Positions 27,523-37,371 of a stretch of DNA of 64,000 nucleotides are shown here, piece after piece. Within the stretch, counting starts at the first letter, position 1. Every line of letters starts with the position of its first letter. Source of the DNA: Winogradskyella sp. PG-2 (GTDB lineage: Bacteria; Bacteroidota; Bacteroidia; Flavobacteriales; Flavobacteriaceae); assembly GCF_000828715.1 (NCBI RefSeq), contig NZ_AP014583.1, positions 1,920,001 through 1,984,000 on the forward strand, written 5' to 3'. The notes under the pieces were generated by a model, which was not told the DNA's origin, searched no databases, and saw only the letters and a program-made list of their open reading frames with translations. The position numbers were made by a program, and so were the translations under genes.

Positions 27523-29403
27523 ATGAACAAAAAAATTAGCATATTAAGTGTCATTGCTTTAGCCTTCGTGTTTGGTTGTAAAAAGGAAATAAAAGAAACT
27601 TCCAATACCGAAGAAATGAAAACCCAAATGAAGAAAAAAGAAGTCGTTTACCAAGTGTTTACAAGGTTATTTGGAAATATAAATACCACAAACAAACCAT
27701 GGGGAACTTTAGAAGAAAACGGTGTAGGAAAGTTTAATGACTTTACTGATAAGGCTCTAAACGAAATTAAAGATTTGGGAGTGACACATATTTGGTATAC
27801 AGGAGTACCTCATCACGATGTAATCACCGATTACACAAAATACGGTATTTCAAACGATGATCCAGATATTGTGAAAGGTCGTGCAGGTTCCCCTTATGCA
27901 GTTAAGGATTATTATAATGTCAATCCCGATTTAGCTGTAAATATAGAAAATAGACTTGAGGAATTTGAAGCTTTAATAGCGCGTTCTCACAAAGTTGGGC
28001 TTAAAGTTATTATAGATATTGTTCCAAACCATGTCGCTCGTAATTATCAGAGTTTAACTAATCCTGAAGGAGCTTCAGATTTTGGTGCTGAAGATGATAA
28101 AACAAAAATTTACGACGTTAATAACAATTTCTATTACAATCCAGGTGAAGCTTTTAAAGTTCCAGAATGGAATCATGGTTACCAACCTTTAGGCGGCGAA
28201 AAACATCTACTCGCAGATAGTAAATTTGAAGAAGTGCCTGCAAAATGGACAGGAAATGGTTCAAGAGCATCACAACCAAATATCAATGATTGGTACGAAA
28301 CCGTAAAAGTTAATTATGGTGTGTCACCAGACGGTAAAAAAGATTTTGACGAATTACCAGATGCTTATGCTGGTGAAGCTTATGAATCTCATTATGAGTT
28401 TTGGCAAGATAAAACCGTACCTAGTTCTTGGAAAAAATTTAAAAATATCGCCTTATACTGGACAGATAAAGGAGTAGATGGTTTCAGATTTGACATGGCA
28501 GAAATGGTGCCTGTAGAATTCTGGAGTTATATGAATTCGCATATAAAAATGAAAAATGCAGATGCCTTTTTATTAGCTGAGGTATATAATCCGAGTTTAT
28601 ATCGCGATTACATCAAGAAAGGAAAAATGGATTATTTGTATGACAAAGTTCAGTTATACGATACTATAAAACATGTAATGCAAGGTCATGGAAAAACGGA
28701 TAATATTCCTCCAATTTTAGATGACTTAAGCGATATAGAACATCACATGCTTCATTTCTTAGAAAACCATGATGAGCAACGTATTGCGAGTCCAGATTTT
28801 GCTGGTAATGCATTAAAAGGAAAGCCAGCAATGGTTATTTCGGCAACTTCTACTACAGCACCAACAATGATTTATTTTGGACAAGAATTTGGTGAACCTG
28901 GAGATGAGGATTTAGGATTTGGTGACCCAACTAGAACTTCGATTTTCGATTACGGTTCAGTGCCAAGTCAAGTGCGTTGGGTAAACGATAATAAGTTTGA
29001 TGGTGGGCAATCTACTGATGAAGAAAAAGAGCTTCGAGATTTTTATAAACGTTTATTGAATTTTACCATTAATAGTTCAGCTTTAGCAGAGAACTATCAA
29101 GACATTCATATATATAATCAACAGCATACAGAATGGTATAATGATAAAGTGTTATCTTATGTTCGTTGGAGTGACGATGAGCAGTTAATTATTATTTCAA
29201 ATTTTAATGCAGAAAACACATATGGTTTTGAATTACAATTACCAGAAGATTTAGTTTCAAAATTAGAGTTAAAAGACGGTGAATATGAGTTAAAGGATCA
29301 ATTATATAAGGCTTATTCGTCAACTTTAAAAGTTAATAACGGTAAAGCAAAAGTGCGAATAGATATTAAACCATTAGAATCTTTTATTCTTAAAATTAAA
29401 TAA
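27523..29403 (+). CDS. GH13 alpha-amylase-family lipoprotein (second)
   Basis: A 626-residue lipoprotein (Cys in FVFGCKKEIKE, about residue 18). The GH13 barrel begins near residue 40 (VVYQVFTRLFGN). The catalytic residues are Asp324 (GFRFDMAEM), Glu353 (LLAEVYNP) and Asp417 (LENHDEQR). IDIVPNHVARNYQ is conserved region I. The C-terminal beta domain is short. It starts 3 bp after the GH31 gene. The long insertion between the first strands and region II separates it from the other two GH13 lipoproteins here, so different chain-length or linkage preference is likely. Confidence 0.92.
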   Translation: MNKKISILSVIALAFVFGCKKEIKETSNTEEMKTQMKKKEVVYQVFTRLFGNINTTNKPWGTLEENGVGKFNDFTDKALNEIKDLGVTHIWYTGVPHHDVITDYTKYGISNDDPDIVKGRAGSPYAVKDYYNVNPDLAVNIENRLEEFEALIARSHKVGLKVIIDIVPNHVARNYQSLTNPEGASDFGAEDDKTKIYDVNNNFYYNPGEAFKVPEWNHGYQPLGGEKHLLADSKFEEVPAKWTGNGSRASQPNINDWYETVKVNYGVSPDGKKDFDELPDAYAGEAYESHYEFWQDKTVPSSWKKFKNIALYWTDKGVDGFRFDMAEMVPVEFWSYMNSHIKMKNADAFLLAEVYNPSLYRDYIKKGKMDYLYDKVQLYDTIKHVMQGHGKTDNIPPILDDLSDIEHHMLHFLENHDEQRIASPDFAGNALKGKPAMVISATSTTAPTMIYFGQEFGEPGDEDLGFGDPTRTSIFDYGSVPSQVRWVNDNKFDGGQSTDEEKELRDFYKRLLNFTINSSALAENYQDIHIYNQQHTEWYNDKVLSYVRWSDDEQLIIISNFNAENTYGFELQLPEDLVSKLELKDGEYELKDQLYKAYSSTLKVNNGKAKVRIDIKPLESFILKIK

Positions 29404-29411
29404 AGAACGAT

Positions 29412-31145
29412 ATGAAACATTTGAAAAATGTTCGTGAACACTCAAGCAATAGAACCCTTGTGAGTAAAAAATTAGTCCTATTAATTTGTATCAGTTTTAT
29501 GATTTCAAATTGTGAAAATAAAAATAAATCAGAGGAAGTTGTAGTTGCTTCTGAAGTCTCTTCGGTAGCTGATGCACCTTTCGTTTGGGAAGGAGCTAAC
29601 TTATACTTTTTGTTAACAGATCGCTTTAATAATGGTGATACTTCAAATGATATTAATTTCGATAGAACTAAGGAAACAGGAATGCTTCGTGGTTTTAAAG
29701 GAGGAGATATAAAAGGTATAACTCAAAAAGTAAAAGAAGGTTATTTTACTGACTTAGGAATCAATGCCATTTGGATGACACCAATTGTAGAACAAATTCA
29801 TGGTGGAACTGATGAAGGTACAGGAGTGACTTATGGATTTCATGGGTATTGGGCAAAAGATTGGACACGCATAGATCCTAACTTTGGGACAAAAGAAGAT
29901 TTACATGAGTTAGTAAAAGAAGCGCATGCTAGAGGGATTAGAATTGTACTAGATGCAGTAATTAATCACACAGGTCCTGTGGCAGAAAAAGATCCTGTTT
30001 GGCCAGATGATTGGGTAAGAACTGGTCCACAATGCAAATACGATAATTACGAGAATACAGTGACTTGTACATTGGTAGCAAATTTACCAGATATTAAAAC
30101 AGAATCTAATGACAATGTAGATTTACCACCACAATTAGTAGAAAAATGGAAAGCAGAAGGACGTTACCAGCAAGAAATTAAAGAGCTCGATGACTTTTTT
30201 GAGCGAACTGGGCATCCAAGAGCACCACGTTTTTATATAATGAAGTGGCTTATAGATTACATTACCGAATTTGGCGTAGATGGTTACAGAGTAGATACTG
30301 TAAAGCATACTGAAGAATATGTATGGCAAGAGTTTAAAACGGAGTGTGATTATGCTTTTTCAGAATTTAAAGAGAAGAATCCGGAAAAGGTATTGGATAA
30401 AAGCGATTTTTATTTGGTAGGTGAAGTTTATAATTACAATATAAGTGGAGGTAAACTTTTCGATTTTGGTGATAGAAAAGTGAATTATTTTGAGCCAGAA
30501 AGCTTCCATAGTTTAATAAATTTTGAATTTAAATGGAACTCAAAAGAATTAAGTTATGAAGCATTGTTTAAAAAATATTCAAATATTTTAAATGGTGAAT
30601 TAAAAGATTTTGGAACATTAAATTATTTAAGTTCACACGATGATGGAAGCCCTTTTGATGCTGTAAGAAAGAAACCTTTTGAAACAGCGAATAAGTTGTT
30701 ATTATCACCAGGCACGTCTCAAGTTTATTATGGTGATGAATCGTCACGTTCATTAGTTATAGCAGGTACAGAAGGAGATGCTACTTTGCGTTCTATGATG
30801 AATTGGGATTCGATAGCTAAAAGAAAACGAACAAAAGAAGTGTTATCGCATTGGCAGAAATTAGGGAAGTTTAGAGCAAATCATCCGGCTGTTGGTGCTG
30901 GTGTTCATCAAATGATTACAGAACGGCCTTATTATTTCTATAGAAGTTATCAAAAAGAAGATTACAAAGATGTTGTAGTAATAGGTTTAGATGTGCATAA
31001 AGGTGCGAAATCTATAGATGTATCCAAGATATTTAAAGATGGTGATGTAATTTATGATGCCTATTCTGGTATTACTACAGAAATTAAAAATGGAAGGGTT
31101 ATAATTGATTCGGAATATGACATAGTATTATTAGAAAAAATGTAA
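29412..31145 (+). CDS. GH13 alpha-amylase-family lipoprotein (third)
   Basis: A 577-residue lipoprotein with a long n-region. The hydrophobic stretch LVLLICISFMISNC places the lipobox Cys at about residue 34, so translation could also begin further downstream. The GH13 barrel carries LDAVINHTG (region I), Asp295 in GYRVDTVKH, Glu338 in LVGEVYNYN and Asp410 in SSHDDGSPF. A calcium-binding style segment precedes it (LTDRFNNGDTSND). It starts 9 bp after the second GH13 gene. Like its neighbours it probably acts on maltodextrins in the periplasm or at the outer membrane. Confidence 0.92.
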   Translation: MKHLKNVREHSSNRTLVSKKLVLLICISFMISNCENKNKSEEVVVASEVSSVADAPFVWEGANLYFLLTDRFNNGDTSNDINFDRTKETGMLRGFKGGDIKGITQKVKEGYFTDLGINAIWMTPIVEQIHGGTDEGTGVTYGFHGYWAKDWTRIDPNFGTKEDLHELVKEAHARGIRIVLDAVINHTGPVAEKDPVWPDDWVRTGPQCKYDNYENTVTCTLVANLPDIKTESNDNVDLPPQLVEKWKAEGRYQQEIKELDDFFERTGHPRAPRFYIMKWLIDYITEFGVDGYRVDTVKHTEEYVWQEFKTECDYAFSEFKEKNPEKVLDKSDFYLVGEVYNYNISGGKLFDFGDRKVNYFEPESFHSLINFEFKWNSKELSYEALFKKYSNILNGELKDFGTLNYLSSHDDGSPFDAVRKKPFETANKLLLSPGTSQVYYGDESSRSLVIAGTEGDATLRSMMNWDSIAKRKRTKEVLSHWQKLGKFRANHPAVGAGVHQMITERPYYFYRSYQKEDYKDVVVIGLDVHKGAKSIDVSKIFKDGDVIYDAYSGITTEIKNGRVIIDSEYDIVLLEKM

Positions 31146-31147
31146 GT

Positions 31148-31615
31148 ATGAAAACTCTATTATTATTATTATTTACCGCCTTAAGTTTGAGTCTTAATGC
31201 ACAAGTTGATGGTGTAGGTATTAATACTGATGACCCACAAAGTACTCTAGATATTAATGGAAATCTATCTGTTAAACATGTAACGCTTACAGGGTCTGGT
31301 ACTGCAACGATAATAGATGACGGTGTTTATTTGTCTATAAATCCAACATTAACTAATCAAGAGTTTCGTTTGCCCGATGCAACATTATTCCCAGGAAGAA
31401 TATATATACTAAGAAATATTACCAATGGAATAGATGCTTTAATCACTACAACTGGGACAGACCCAACTGCAGGTGTTGGTGTTGAGTTTTTTGCTGGTGA
31501 TAATAGTACATCAGGTACAAAAACAGTTACTTTAGCTGGAAATGATATTACAACTAAAACTTTAATTTTTATAAGTGATGGTTCTAATTGGACCTATGGT
31601 TTTTTAGGTTTTTAA
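31148..31615 (+). CDS. Small secreted protein of unknown function at the end of the starch operon
   Basis: A 155-residue exported protein with a clear signal peptide (residues 1-18, cut after NAQ). The mature part starts with VGINTDDPQSTLDINGNLSV, a phrase widely found at the start of Bacteroidota surface and tail-fibre-like proteins. A Thr/Gly-rich beta region follows, with aromatic end YGFLGF. It has no catalytic motif. It starts 2 bp after the third GH13 gene, so it is translated with the starch enzymes. A surface adhesin or glucan-binding role is conceivable but not supported by a recognised domain. Confidence 0.7.
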   Translation: MKTLLLLLFTALSLSLNAQVDGVGINTDDPQSTLDINGNLSVKHVTLTGSGTATIIDDGVYLSINPTLTNQEFRLPDATLFPGRIYILRNITNGIDALITTTGTDPTAGVGVEFFAGDNSTSGTKTVTLAGNDITTKTLIFISDGSNWTYGFLGF

Positions 31616-31722
31616 AATGTCTTAACAAAAAGATTTTTGTAACAAAAGACCTGTAAGATAGTCTCACTTTTAACGACTATTTTAAATATTTGTAACTTTA
31701 CTATTATATAAATCTTTTAGTT

Positions 31723-34095
31723 TTGGATATCAACGACAATATAGATTCACCCTTAATCATCAAGGTTAGTTTTAATAAGTTATTAAATCAATATAAAGAT
31801 TTAATTGTGGCTGATAATGATTTTATTGCTACAAATGCGCGTCGCGTACTCAAGATAGCCGAGGATAATCCGATTTTGAGAGATGGATTTAGTGATTTAA
31901 AATTACTGAATACCTATGAGAAAGAAATAGAAGGAATTCTTCAAGATTCTTTTAGTCCTATTTTAACTAAAAATGAAATTAAGACGGCTTCTGTCCCATT
32001 TCAAGATGTTATTTTTAATTCTTCTAAGCGTTTTAAATCATTACTAAAAACAGCAGGTGATGATTTTGAATTGCAGATTAAAAATATGCCTACAGATCAA
32101 AGGTATATTATTGCTTGTACCATAATTTTAAACTTTTGTTATGGTTATAACCTTAATTTTAAGAGACCATTCTTTTATGAAATACCGGATGCTAATGGAA
32201 TAATGCGTTATTATAAAATTTTATATAATGCAGATTTTACCGAAATAGTACCTAAGAAGAATGCGCCTAAAATTACTCAAGAAGATTATGATGAGTTATT
32301 AGATAATTTTGAAAATATTGATCTATGGAGACAAAAATTTCCTCCAAATAGTTACGAGTTTAAAGGCTTTGTAATTTCTAATATTTTTGATGTTACAGAC
32401 GATCAATCGATTTCAAATATAAAATCATCTTTAATAGGTGAAGACAAGCGTAAAGATGAAAGCTTTATGAATAGCTTTTATGAAATCTTCCGTTCTCTAT
32501 TTGGATTTAAAAATTTAGAAGTAGGATTTTCTATATTTAATGAAGAAGAAGGTTCTTTTGAGCGTGTTTATGGTGTGGGTATGAATAGTTTTTTACTTAA
32601 TAAAGAAGAAAAACTATCTTGTGGAGATGCGCTTTGCGACTGGTCTTATAACAGACTAATAAAAGAGAAGTCTTATTTTTCTGTTTCAGATGTGGATCGA
32701 CTTTATAAACTTTCAGAAGGTCAAGCGCCACATATTAAAGTATTGCACGATCAAGGTTTTAAGAGTGCCATTTTTGCTCCAATAGCAAATGACGATGGTT
32801 TAATGGGCATTCTAGAAATTGTTTCTACTGAGCCAAAGGTTTTAAATAGTATTATTGCCAATAAGTTGGTAGATGTAATGCCATTTATTGTATCTGCTGT
32901 TGAACGTTCTAAGAATGAAGAAGAGAACTTGATCGAAGCTATTATTCAGAAAGAGTGTACATCGATACATCCAAGTGTACATTGGAAATTTGAAAAAGAA
33001 GCTAAAAACTTTATTAAAGCTCAAATGAATGGTAATGAACCAAGCTTTAATAAAATTGCATTCGAAAATATTTACCCGCTTTACGGTCAAATAGATATTA
33101 AAGGGTCTTCTGATGCCAGAAATTGGGCAACACAACAAGATTTAACACTTCAACTAAACACTATAAAGCAAGTTTTAGATGCGGCTAGTGATTTAGAAGA
33201 GTTACCAATCTATGAGCAGTATAATTATCAAATTAATGAATTTTTAAATGGACTTTCTTCAAATTTTCAAGTAGATAGTGAGCACCAAATTTCAGAATTC
33301 ATCAAGGAAGACGCAGAACCTCTTTTAAGGCACCTTTACATTAAAGACAATTTAAAGGATTTAATAGATAACTATTTTAATAAAATAGATGATGACGTAG
33401 ATGTGTTATATCATCATAGAAAGCACTATGATGATACCATTGCTTTAATTAATAAAGAGATGGCTGCGCTTTTAGACCAAAAGCAAGTAGAGGCACAACT
33501 CATGTATCCACATTATTTTGAGCGTTTTAAAACAGATGGAGTAGAACATAATATGTATATAGGTGAGTCTATTACTAAAGAAGATAGTTTTAATCCAATA
33601 TACTTATATAATCTTAGGTTGTGGCAATTGCAAGTGATGGTAGAAATGGAAAACTCATATTATCAAATGCAATCTGAATTTCCAGTAGCATTAGATGTTG
33701 CATCTATGATTTTGGTTTTTAATCAGCCTTTATCCATTAGTTTTAGAATGGATGAAAAACATTTTGATGTTGATGGTACTTATAATGCACGTTACGAAAT
33801 CGTAAAAAAACGTGTAGATAAAGCCTATATTAAAGGAACAACAGAGCGCGTTACCCAAAAAGGAAAAATAAGTATTGTTTATTCTCAAAAAGAAGATGAA
33901 AGAGAATATATGAGATATATTAAATTCTTACAGTCTAAAAAGTACTTAGATGATGATGTAGAGGTTGTAGAACTTCAGGATTTACAGGCTGTTACTGGTT
34001 TAAAAGCAATTCGTGCAAGTGTATTATATCACAAAGAAAAAGACGATAAGGCCTTTTATACCTATGATGATTTAATGAAAGAAATTAAAGCTTAA
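31723..34095 (+). CDS. GAF-domain protein of about 790 residues
   Basis: A cytosolic protein starting with TTG. No other in-frame start occurs for over 100 codons, and coding begins immediately, so the TTG is accepted. The central part (about residues 245-395) fits a GAF sensor domain (FMNSFYEIFRSLFGFKNLEVGFSI, then FKSAIFAPIANDDGLMGILEI). The N-terminal 240 and C-terminal 390 residues are helical, and no kinase, cyclase or HTH motif is visible. Proteins of this size and layout occur across Flavobacteriia without assigned function. It is transcribed alone and converges with the HD-effector gene at a 1-bp gap. Confidence 0.8.
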   Translation: MDINDNIDSPLIIKVSFNKLLNQYKDLIVADNDFIATNARRVLKIAEDNPILRDGFSDLKLLNTYEKEIEGILQDSFSPILTKNEIKTASVPFQDVIFNSSKRFKSLLKTAGDDFELQIKNMPTDQRYIIACTIILNFCYGYNLNFKRPFFYEIPDANGIMRYYKILYNADFTEIVPKKNAPKITQEDYDELLDNFENIDLWRQKFPPNSYEFKGFVISNIFDVTDDQSISNIKSSLIGEDKRKDESFMNSFYEIFRSLFGFKNLEVGFSIFNEEEGSFERVYGVGMNSFLLNKEEKLSCGDALCDWSYNRLIKEKSYFSVSDVDRLYKLSEGQAPHIKVLHDQGFKSAIFAPIANDDGLMGILEIVSTEPKVLNSIIANKLVDVMPFIVSAVERSKNEEENLIEAIIQKECTSIHPSVHWKFEKEAKNFIKAQMNGNEPSFNKIAFENIYPLYGQIDIKGSSDARNWATQQDLTLQLNTIKQVLDAASDLEELPIYEQYNYQINEFLNGLSSNFQVDSEHQISEFIKEDAEPLLRHLYIKDNLKDLIDNYFNKIDDDVDVLYHHRKHYDDTIALINKEMAALLDQKQVEAQLMYPHYFERFKTDGVEHNMYIGESITKEDSFNPIYLYNLRLWQLQVMVEMENSYYQMQSEFPVALDVASMILVFNQPLSISFRMDEKHFDVDGTYNARYEIVKKRVDKAYIKGTTERVTQKGKISIVYSQKEDEREYMRYIKFLQSKKYLDDDVEVVELQDLQAVTGLKAIRASVLYHKEKDDKAFYTYDDLMKEIKA

Positions 34096-34096
34096 T

Positions 34097-35314
34097 TTAC
34101 AATACATTATCTACTAAAGTTTCTGCTCCTGAAAATTGAAATGCTACTGCAAATGCGATAACACTTATAATAATGCCTATTGCAAAGACCGTATATGTAA
34201 GACGCAATAAACTATATTTTCTATTTAATACTAAGCCTAAGAAATATAGGTCTTTTGTTAGCGAACCATATAAGTAATCTTTGTCTTGCATCATTTCTTG
34301 CATAGCCCATTCAAACTCATCAAGCTTCATTTTATGAAAATTCCCAAAGAATAGAAGGTTAACTTTTTTATTAGCGACATCTTCTTTGGTGAATTTTCCT
34401 CCAGATACATTTGGTCTTGTGGCCAGTACAGATAATATAATTGAAATAACTGTAGATGCTGCAAATATAGCAGTAGGCCATATTAAATATGCGTTAGATG
34501 GATTATCTAACTTAGAAACCAAATTAGATAATACTAAAGAGATGATAATGGCATTTACGGATAGTAGAATATTGGCCTTAGTATCTGCAATATCACTTAA
34601 CGTAATATGGTTTCTCAGCGCAACTCTAAACATTGTTTCAATACCACGATCAGGCAATTCTAATTTTTCTTTTTTAAAAGTTAATTCTTCTTTCTTTTGT
34701 TCTAACTTACTTGAATCTACTTTGGTTTTGTTATAATTCTGTAGAAGACTAGCTAGGTTTTTACTTTTTCGACCTTCCCACTTCTTTGTAGCTAAATCTG
34801 TATTAAAAGAATGGCTAGTTAAAAAAGAAATATTTTCTTGTAACCAATCTTGTTTAGATACTTTTTTATCAAGTGTCAATTCCCACTCCTTTCTAAGTAA
34901 TGCGGCATAATCAGCATAATTTTTACTTGATAAATGAGCACAATCTGCATCTCTTATATAACCTTCAAGTTTGTTTTTAGGTTTATAATGCATTTGAGTT
35001 GCTTGAATAAGTTCTTTAATAACTTTTATACTTTCATCAGAAACGTTATTCAACTTTAAAAATTCTGAAGCTATTTTAGCACTTTCTTTTTCATGACCTT
35101 CAATAGTTTTTGTAAAACCAATATCATGAAACCATGCAGCAATAATGACCTGTTGTTTCTCAATCTCACTTAAATCACTTTCATTTGTTAATTCTATGGC
35201 TTTTGCAACAACACGTTGAGTATGCGCTAAATTATGATAAACAAATGAAGGGTCTAAATTCTCATTTAGATAAGAAGTAACGTATTTCTCTGCTTCCGCG
35301 ATTAAGTTTTTCAT
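34097..35314 (-). CDS. HD phosphohydrolase domain fused to a Pycsar-type membrane effector domain (DUF5706/PycTM)
   Basis: A 405-residue protein in two parts. Residues about 1-195 are an HD-superfamily metal-dependent hydrolase with His31 (LAHTQRV), His63-Asp64 (AAWFHDIGF) and Asp122/124 (IRDADCAHL). Residues about 225-400 match the DUF5706 membrane domain used as the Pycsar effector: MFRVALRNHITLSDIADTKA, two hydrophobic helices (about 255-305), an amphipathic linker, and a last helix (about 375-400). In Pycsar systems the membrane effector answers cCMP or cUMP made by a partner cyclase. No cyclase gene is adjacent here. The HD half could destroy the nucleotide signal or another substrate. 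A housekeeping role is an alternative. Confidence 0.83.
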   Translation of the reverse strand: MKNLIAEAEKYVTSYLNENLDPSFVYHNLAHTQRVVAKAIELTNESDLSEIEKQQVIIAAWFHDIGFTKTIEGHEKESAKIASEFLKLNNVSDESIKVIKELIQATQMHYKPKNKLEGYIRDADCAHLSSKNYADYAALLRKEWELTLDKKVSKQDWLQENISFLTSHSFNTDLATKKWEGRKSKNLASLLQNYNKTKVDSSKLEQKKEELTFKKEKLELPDRGIETMFRVALRNHITLSDIADTKANILLSVNAIIISLVLSNLVSKLDNPSNAYLIWPTAIFAASTVISIILSVLATRPNVSGGKFTKEDVANKKVNLLFFGNFHKMKLDEFEWAMQEMMQDKDYLYGSLTKDLYFLGLVLNRKYSLLRLTYTVFAIGIIISVIAFAVAFQFSGAETLVDNVL

Positions 35315-35501
35315 ATGCTGTAAATATGAGCCTAAATTAAGAATTATTTATAATCTTTTTCAATTACTATTTTAGTAACTTAACATTTATGATCTAAAGC
35401 AAGGTTGTTATTAGCTTTTTGACTTAGGTTTAGACAGAATTTAGTGGAATATAATTATCTTGTTAAAATACTAGTTATATAAAGCTAGAGAGACTTAAAA
35501 T

Positions 35502-37064
35502 ATGCGACTGAATATTAACGACACCTTTAATAAAGAATTACCCTCAGACTCTAAGACTGAAAATACTAGACGACAGGTTTTTGAAGCAACACATTCTTAC
35601 GTAATTCCAAGAGTACCCTCTTATCCAAAATTGCTTCACGCTTCTATTGAAATGGCTGAAGAGGTTGGGTTAGATAAGGAATCTGTGAGCTCAAAAGCAT
35701 TTATAGAAGTTTTTTCTGGTTCAAAAATTCAGCCTAAAACTAAACCTTATGCTATGGCTTATGCTGGTCATCAGTTTGGAAATTGGGCTGGCCAACTAGG
35801 AGATGGTAGAGCTATTAGTTTGTTTGAAGTAGAACATCATAAAAACCGTTGGGCATTACAGTTAAAAGGCGCAGGTGAAACACCATATTCTAGACAAGGT
35901 GATGGTCTGGCAGTTCTTAGGTCTTCTATTCGAGAATATTTATGTAGTGAAGCTATGTGCCATTTAGGTGTGCCAACTACAAGAGCATTGAGTTTAATGT
36001 TATCTGGAGATGATGTATTGCGAGATATGCTTTACGATGGTAATGCTAATTACGAAAAAGGCGCCATTGTTTGTAGAGTCGCACCAACATTTATTCGTTT
36101 TGGCAATTTTGAATTGTTTGCTGCGCGAAAAGATTACAAAAACCTTAAAAAGTTAGCAGATTATACTATTAAGTATTTTTATCCTCAATTAGGAAAGTCT
36201 TCTAAAGAGACATATATAAAGCTCTTTAAAGAAGTTGCGAATAGAACTTTAGATATGATTATTCATTGGCAACGTGTTGGTTTTGTTCATGGTGTGATGA
36301 ATACAGATAACATGTCTATTTTAGGTTTAACCATTGATTATGGACCTTATGGTTGGTTAGAAGGCTTTGATTTTGGTTGGACACCAAATACAACCGATAG
36401 ACAAAACAAGCGCTATCGTTTTGGCAATCAGCCAAACATTGGGCTTTGGAATTTATTACAATTGGCTAATGCTTTATATCCTTTGGTAGAAGAAGGAGAG
36501 CCTTTTGAAACGATCCTCAATCAATATCAAACAGATTTTGAAAGTAAGTCATTAGAGATGATGCGTTCAAAAATTGGACTTCAAAAGGAAGAAGATAATG
36601 ATGCTTCATTAATAGCAGATTTAGAAGATTGTTTATTGCTATGGGAAATCGATATGACTATCTTTTTTAGATTACTTTCTAACCATAAAAAGGGAAATCC
36701 ACAATATGGATTTGAAGTTATTAGGAAGGCTTTTTATGATTCGACAGCTATTAAAGATGAGGTTTTAGATAAATGGAAAGGTTGGTTTATGTCTTACGAC
36801 CAAAGATTACAAATAGAAGAACTAATAGACCAACATCGAAAAGCCAATATGAATTTGGTTAATCCAAAATATGTACTTAGAAATTATATGGCGCAACTAG
36901 CCATTGATGATGCCAATAAAGGTAATTATAGCTTAATTGATGAATTATTTAATTTGCTTAAAAAACCTTATGATGAACAGCCAGAAAATGAAAAATGGTT
37001 TGTAAAACGCCCAGATTGGGCAAGACATAAAGTAGGTTGCTCAATGTTATCTTGTAGTTCTTAA
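35502..37064 (+). CDS. selO: SelO/YdiU-family protein adenylyltransferase
   Basis: A 520-residue pseudokinase-fold enzyme of the SelO (UPF0061) family, which transfers AMP from ATP to protein hydroxyl residues and is linked to redox defence. It has KPYAMAYAGHQFGNWAGQLGDGRA, GAGETPYSRQGDG, and GVMNTDNMSILGLTIDYGPYG with the catalytic Asn/Asp metal ligands. The C-terminus is GCSMLSCSS. The Cys near the end takes the place of selenocysteine in the eukaryotic protein. The length is slightly above the bacterial norm. It heads a run of five or six rightward genes with redox themes. Confidence 0.95.
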   Translation: MRLNINDTFNKELPSDSKTENTRRQVFEATHSYVIPRVPSYPKLLHASIEMAEEVGLDKESVSSKAFIEVFSGSKIQPKTKPYAMAYAGHQFGNWAGQLGDGRAISLFEVEHHKNRWALQLKGAGETPYSRQGDGLAVLRSSIREYLCSEAMCHLGVPTTRALSLMLSGDDVLRDMLYDGNANYEKGAIVCRVAPTFIRFGNFELFAARKDYKNLKKLADYTIKYFYPQLGKSSKETYIKLFKEVANRTLDMIIHWQRVGFVHGVMNTDNMSILGLTIDYGPYGWLEGFDFGWTPNTTDRQNKRYRFGNQPNIGLWNLLQLANALYPLVEEGEPFETILNQYQTDFESKSLEMMRSKIGLQKEEDNDASLIADLEDCLLLWEIDMTIFFRLLSNHKKGNPQYGFEVIRKAFYDSTAIKDEVLDKWKGWFMSYDQRLQIEELIDQHRKANMNLVNPKYVLRNYMAQLAIDDANKGNYSLIDELFNLLKKPYDEQPENEKWFVKRPDWARHKVGCSMLSCSS

Positions 37065-37080
37065 AATAAAAAGAAGACTT

Positions 37081-37362
37081 ATGAAAGCCATTTGGAATAA
37101 TCAAATTATAGCAGAAAGTAACGATACCATTGTTATTGAAGGAAATCACTATTTCCCTCATGATAGTATTAACAAAGAATTTTTTAAACCTAGTGAAACA
37201 CATACAGTTTGTTCATGGAAAGGTACAGCGTCGTATTATACCATTAGTATAGATGGAAAACAAAATACAGATGCGGCTTGGTTCTATCCAGAAGTATCAG
37301 AATTAGCTAAAGGGATTAAGAATTATGTAGCGTTTTGGAGAGGTGTACAAATTAAAGACTAG
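37081..37362 (+). CDS. DUF427-family protein
   Basis: A 93-residue single-domain protein fitting DUF427: MKAIWNNQIIAESNDTIVIEGNHYFP, then CSWKGTASYYTISIDG and AAWFYPEVSELA. The family forms a compact beta-barrel and is often found next to oxidative-stress genes. No activity is established. It starts 16 bp after selO and leads into the hydrolase/OsmC fusion gene. Confidence 0.88.
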   Translation: MKAIWNNQIIAESNDTIVIEGNHYFPHDSINKEFFKPSETHTVCSWKGTASYYTISIDGKQNTDAAWFYPEVSELAKGIKNYVAFWRGVQIKD

Positions 37363-37371
37363 GGCTAAACT

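Noticed and set aside
31619..31641. Terminator formed by ACAAAAA/TTTTTGT after the starch operon
   Set aside because: The loop would be too small and the stem is only A-T pairs, so termination here is unproven.
34386..34736. A plus-strand gene inside the HD/PycTM gene
   Set aside because: The opposite strand encodes a coherent two-domain protein; the plus-strand frame has no motif and no promoter.
35502..37064. Selenoprotein form of SelO
   Set aside because: The C-terminus encodes Cys (SCSS) and ends at TAA; there is no TGA at the selenocysteine position.
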